Below, piece after piece: positions 60,058 through 64,000 of a DNA stretch of 64,000 nucleotides; the stretch's first letter is position 1; every line of letters begins with the position of its first letter. The position numbers and the translations under genes are program-made. The notes beneath the pieces were generated by a model. The model had not been told where the DNA came from and searched no databases. It saw only the letters and a program-made list of their open reading frames with translations. This DNA comes from Lethocerus indicus (Eukaryota; Arthropoda; Insecta; Hemiptera; Belostomatidae), in the NCBI GenBank assembly GCA_019843655.1, contig JACDQD010000007.1, positions 24,136,365-24,200,364 on the forward strand. The letters are read 5' to 3'.

Positions 60058-63000
60058 AGCGCGTTATCGGATATAGCTCCTTATACATTATAACCGTACA
60101 GCCGGGCTCGTATGTCACGGCGCATATTCAATAACTATGAAATGGATTGCTCTAGCCCCGCGCTATCGGGGGAGTATCGCCCGACGGCTGTACCACTATT
60201 TGGTTCAAGTCCTTTCTTCTTAATTAGAAACTGCAGACGGTCCGATTTCATAATAGGTGCATAACTTCTTCATTCACCAATCAGTTATTTACAATATTCA
60301 TAATTTTTAAAACCTAACGCATCTTTTGGATCCTTTTTCCGAGAAAAAGAGCCTTGGATGAAATACAGTAATGATAAGCGCGCTACGAACCGCGTTGTGT
60401 TTTTTGAATCGTTTCAAAACGTTTTTTGATTCCTCACGTTGAAATCAAGCCTCGAATGAATATTATTACAGCGATGAAAAACTATCTCACTCTCAGCAGT
60501 ACATTTTAACGGTATTTCACATATCTGTTAACATTAGAATAATTGACACTACGATGTCTGGTAATTGTCGCTAAAAGTATGCCCTAATTAACCGAACGGG
60601 ATTCAAATTCAGTGCCGTCGGAATGCACACATTTCGAAATCGATGTCCCCGACGCATATGCTTCAGCAGCGTTTTTACAGTTTTATCGGGCGACAGAGTT
60701 GATAAACGAGCGGGGCACAAATCGACATCTCGTATCGAAGAGAGAGGCAGCTATTGAGGGCGGATGGGGGGGGGGGGACACGGGCTCGCCGCGATAGCCA
60801 AGAAGAGCAGACATATGGCTCGATAAATTGTCCTCAGGGGGGAGAAGATCTATTAAGATTTAGTGGCGGTAAAAAAAACCGGTTTCTAAAAAAGATTTAC
60901 AATTGCAGAGGAAATAACGCCCGGCGTCAGGGGGCGCGAGTGGCCGCCTTTACAATCCTACAAACATATACTCTATTGCTTGGTATTTTCAATGGGCGAG
61001 ACACTTTCAAGGAAGCTGTCATAAAAGATTGCCACGCTACAGCTCCTTCCCCCCTGAACGGCCGATGTACACTACCGAGAACCCTTTTATTTATTAACGC
61101 ATTAACCGGTTTATATTTTATACTTAAAATATACCGCCGGTCGTTAATTCGAGTATGATTAATGATTACTGTCCCCCCCCCCTTCTGCTGAAGTGATTCT
61201 ACCGAGCACAATACCCCCGCATCGTGGAGAGAAAAAGTTATAAAGTATGCCATGAATCAGTTATTTATAGTCCGTGACGGGAACAATTTATTTCTTAATT
61301 TTGTAGAGTACTCTTTACTGCATTTCCAGCCTTGTTATTTCTCCGCTCTTTTCTCATTCTTGTTGATGACAAAAAACTTGCTTTTGGTATAACATACAGC
61401 TACTTTTTTATTATTGAAAAAAGTAATCGGAGACATTTTACGAATCTCGAGTAAACTAATTTATTTATCGAGTAACGGATTGTAGATGCAAAATATATAT
61501 TTAAGATAGTACTTAATAACTAGCTAGAAGTTTTATACAAACGAAACTAATTTAACCCTTTTTTGTTTATGTGAGCCATAATGTTTCGTTTTAGCCCTAT
61601 AATGTGTACCAATTGAAACTCGGTAAGTATTTACATATTTATTTATTTAATATTTTATATTAATTGTACGAAACACGTTGTAACGACCAGTCGAACGATA
61701 TACACCACGGTTTTATGAATTAACATTCAGTCAACGAGCGAGGGTTCCACAGATACCATGTTGAAAATAACGAATGGGAGTTGCCTTCCAGTCGCAATTA
61801 ACGGGTTCGTGTGAGGACTTGGTCTTCACGCGCCATTATTTCACGCGTTTCGCCTGTTTTTTCTCTAAAAGAGAGAAAAGCCTCGAAAAATTGGGAATGT
61901 TGCACCGCGCGTCGTCTCATTAAAAACGGGGAAAAAAAATACGGGAATAAGGGGGCGAGGGCGTAACTACCCCCCCGTGTCGAGGGCGTGAGCCTACATA
62001 CATAAGTCGCGAGCCAGTAATTGCCGGCTTATCCTCCCTGAAGTCCATGACGGGGGGGAACTTGCGTCTAGAGAAAGGAAAACAAGAAAAAATCCGTAAG
62101 GCGTAGAGGAGGAGGAGGGCGGTGAAAATAAAGCATAAATAAAGCTCAGGTAGAAGGAAGGGCAGTGTAAACTGAGCGTCAGCCGGTAATTACACGCCGA
62201 CCGGCAATAAACAATCCGCAAATATATTAATGCCTTCCAACACGTTCCGGATATGTGGGCAAAGGGCGAGGAGGGTTTTCTGCCGAGGAGGGGCACCGAA
62301 AAAAATTTATGACACAATTAAGGCCGGCGACTCGCACGGACCAACAGAGGATTCTGCCCGCTACCCTCCGATATCCTACATTTATTCTTTTATTAGCGCG
62401 TACAACCCCCCCCCCCCACTCTTATAACCCCAGCAATTTTTATTGGTCTTATTAATCTCGCCGGCCTATCGCATATTCGATCGAGTTACATTTTATTGGC
62501 AATTCCCTTTTCGCGCCGCCAGCAGCAAGCACCTACCGCGTCATTAAGGTGGTATCGGACGGGGGGTTTCGAGGCGTCCTCTCAACTTGAGATCCGCTCG
62601 AACGATCTCGAAATTGAATCGAAACAACTGCAACAAGAACACTCTTCTACAGATGTTCGCGAGGAATTACTCCCTGTAGATAGGGCGGAGATATAAAGCC
62701 GATGATACAACTGTTTATTTATTGACCCCGCATCGTACACTTCAGACAATATCCTCCACGCGCTCTATAAAATAGAACCCGTAAATTTGAATTCATTTTC
62801 GAGCACTACTCCTCTCACTTCTTACGGCTTCCTTCCATCGGTAAAATACATTTCCTCGAATGTATTTTCGATCGATCACTTCGTACCAACGCCAGGGCAG
62901 GGGATTTGATTACCGACTGAGGACCTACTAATATTTGTTTAATTGCTAATTTGAACAGGACCACTTCATTACCTCGCGTTGATTTTCGGAGCTTAAATTT

Positions 63001-64000
63001 AAAATTAATTAAACCGGGAAGTTCTGCGCAGTAGGCTTTATAAATTACTTATATTAAGTTCAAATCCCGTTTGCCCAGCAGCATTGTGAAATTTATCCGT
63101 TTAGGAATGTCGACACAACATAACTCGATTAATCAGAAATTGGAACAACTGCCAACATAACATTAATCCAAAGTGTTGTTTTCGTTAAAATAATTAACGA
63201 CAATAAAGATTTTTTCCCCTTCACTGCCAAACGAATGTCTTTTTCCTAACAGCCAATAGAGTATCCAGTAAATCTTAATATTTTACTTTGTACGCTGTAG
63301 TAAATTTTAAAAGGACTAATTGCGATTTACTCGGCGTTTTCACCCGCCTATTACATATTTATAAACCGAATAAATATATATTCAATAAATATATACTTCA
63401 ACAAATGCGTAATTTTTCTCCGGTCTGTAGTCATCATTACCGCAGTCAGTTATTATTGTATACGACCGTATGTAAAACGTATGTAAATTATATCGTATAT
63501 AATTCCGTCGGTCTTCAAGATCAAGAGCAGACTGTATTACTTGACGACAACTCAAATAATGTTTGGAGTACTTTTTAAAATTTATTATTGCGCATACACT
63601 ATGTAATTACTGTCCTCTTACGGGGAGTGGTTATTATGTTGTAATTTAAAAATATGACACATAAAAAATGATTAGTATCATTAATAGGAGCGGTAATATC
63701 AAATTCGGCTCAGGGTGCTTTACGTCCACAAATCCCTAATTGCGTAATGGTGGTGGCGTAAGGAAGTGCAACAACATCTAGGAGTACATTACAACGAAGG
63801 AAAACGTATAAAAATAAAACAATGCTTTCGATAGCTCAAAGGCGTAGTTATTGTTGAGTATTTGTGTTAATGCATGTTAGGCCAAAAGTTAACAACCTAG
63901 TTCCTTGCCCTTTTCTTGAAATGTACGCATCAACTAACGTCGTAAACGATTCTAATTTCATTAAAATTATTTTATCTAAAGAGAATATTTCTCTAACAGA
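60057..64000. other. Anonymous non-coding DNA to the window edge
   Basis: No gene is recognised. Runs of 12 G (60766-60777), 10 C (61173-61182) and 12 C (62406-62417) are present. A short perfect hairpin, TTTTCTCT / AGAGAAAA, lies at about 61859-61879. About 61260-61690 and 63100-63660 are A+T-rich. Overlapping frames of up to 134 codons at 60612-61253 occur on both strands and have no domain. Confidence 0.5.

Noticed and set aside
61859..61879. Hairpin TTTTCTCT / AGAGAAAA followed by A-rich sequence as a transcription terminator
   Set aside because: This is eukaryotic DNA and no gene lies upstream; a simple low-complexity palindrome is sufficient.
63055..63075. AGTTCAAATCCCG, similar to a tRNA B-box
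   Set aside because: There is no A-box at the right distance upstream and no acceptor-stem pairing.
1..64000. CRISPR arrays, operons, ribosome binding sites, prophage or plasmid features
   Set aside because: There are no regularly spaced repeats and no compact coding; the window is not prokaryotic.

Overview
This is eukaryotic, almost entirely non-coding genomic DNA, most likely from an insect or other arthropod. The reasons are: no long conserved reading frame on either strand; no bacterial gene packing; many dinucleotide microsatellites (TC/GA and AC); many pure G or C runs; and three 5'-truncated, poly(A)-ended pieces of jockey-clade LINE retrotransposons, a clade typical of arthropods. 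I cannot name the species. I recognise no host gene exon, rRNA or complete tRNA. Short or divergent exons could be missed without transcript data.

The supportable content is mobile-element debris. (1) LINE 3' ends lie at 19614-19928, 46378-46790 and 50696-50861. All are on the plus strand, all are dead on arrival by 5' truncation, and each is bracketed by an exact target-site duplication (12, 11 and 8 bp). (2) A short fold-back family has members at 6954-7343, 32756-32920, 33961-34126, 40245-40375 (partial) and 51488-51597, with possible shards at 20536, 36593 and 46072. Members share long inverted arms. One outer end is conserved while the other stops at different points, and three copies have exact flanking direct repeats of 8, 12 and 14 bp. 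That pattern fits retrotransposition, possibly Penelope-like, better than a cut-and-paste MITE. (3) A recurring motif, CTGAAGATGGC followed by GCCGAAACC, lies in these arms; looser relatives occur at 29505, 30772, 52154 and 54156. (4) A pair of related fragments lies at 6609-6655 and 47441-47486, and its core is also joined to the fold-back family at 40345-40375.

Layout: 1-6.6 kb is anonymous with one TC microsatellite; 6.6-7.4 kb holds the first repeat cluster; 7.4-19.6 kb is anonymous with AC and GA tracts and an AGTAG-rich patch near 16.3 kb; 19.6-22.1 kb has the first LINE and the longest TC tract; 22-32.7 kb is mostly anonymous with a CpG-rich patch near 25 kb and weak retroelement traces at 29.5-30.9 kb; 32.7-40.4 kb has three fold-back copies; 40.4-51.6 kb holds two LINE ends, a long AC tract and another fold-back copy; 51.6-64 kb is anonymous with a possible tRNA-like SINE head near 58.3 kb and a TC tract at 60.0 kb. 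There is no sign of genes acting together. The most unusual content is the fold-back family and its motif.
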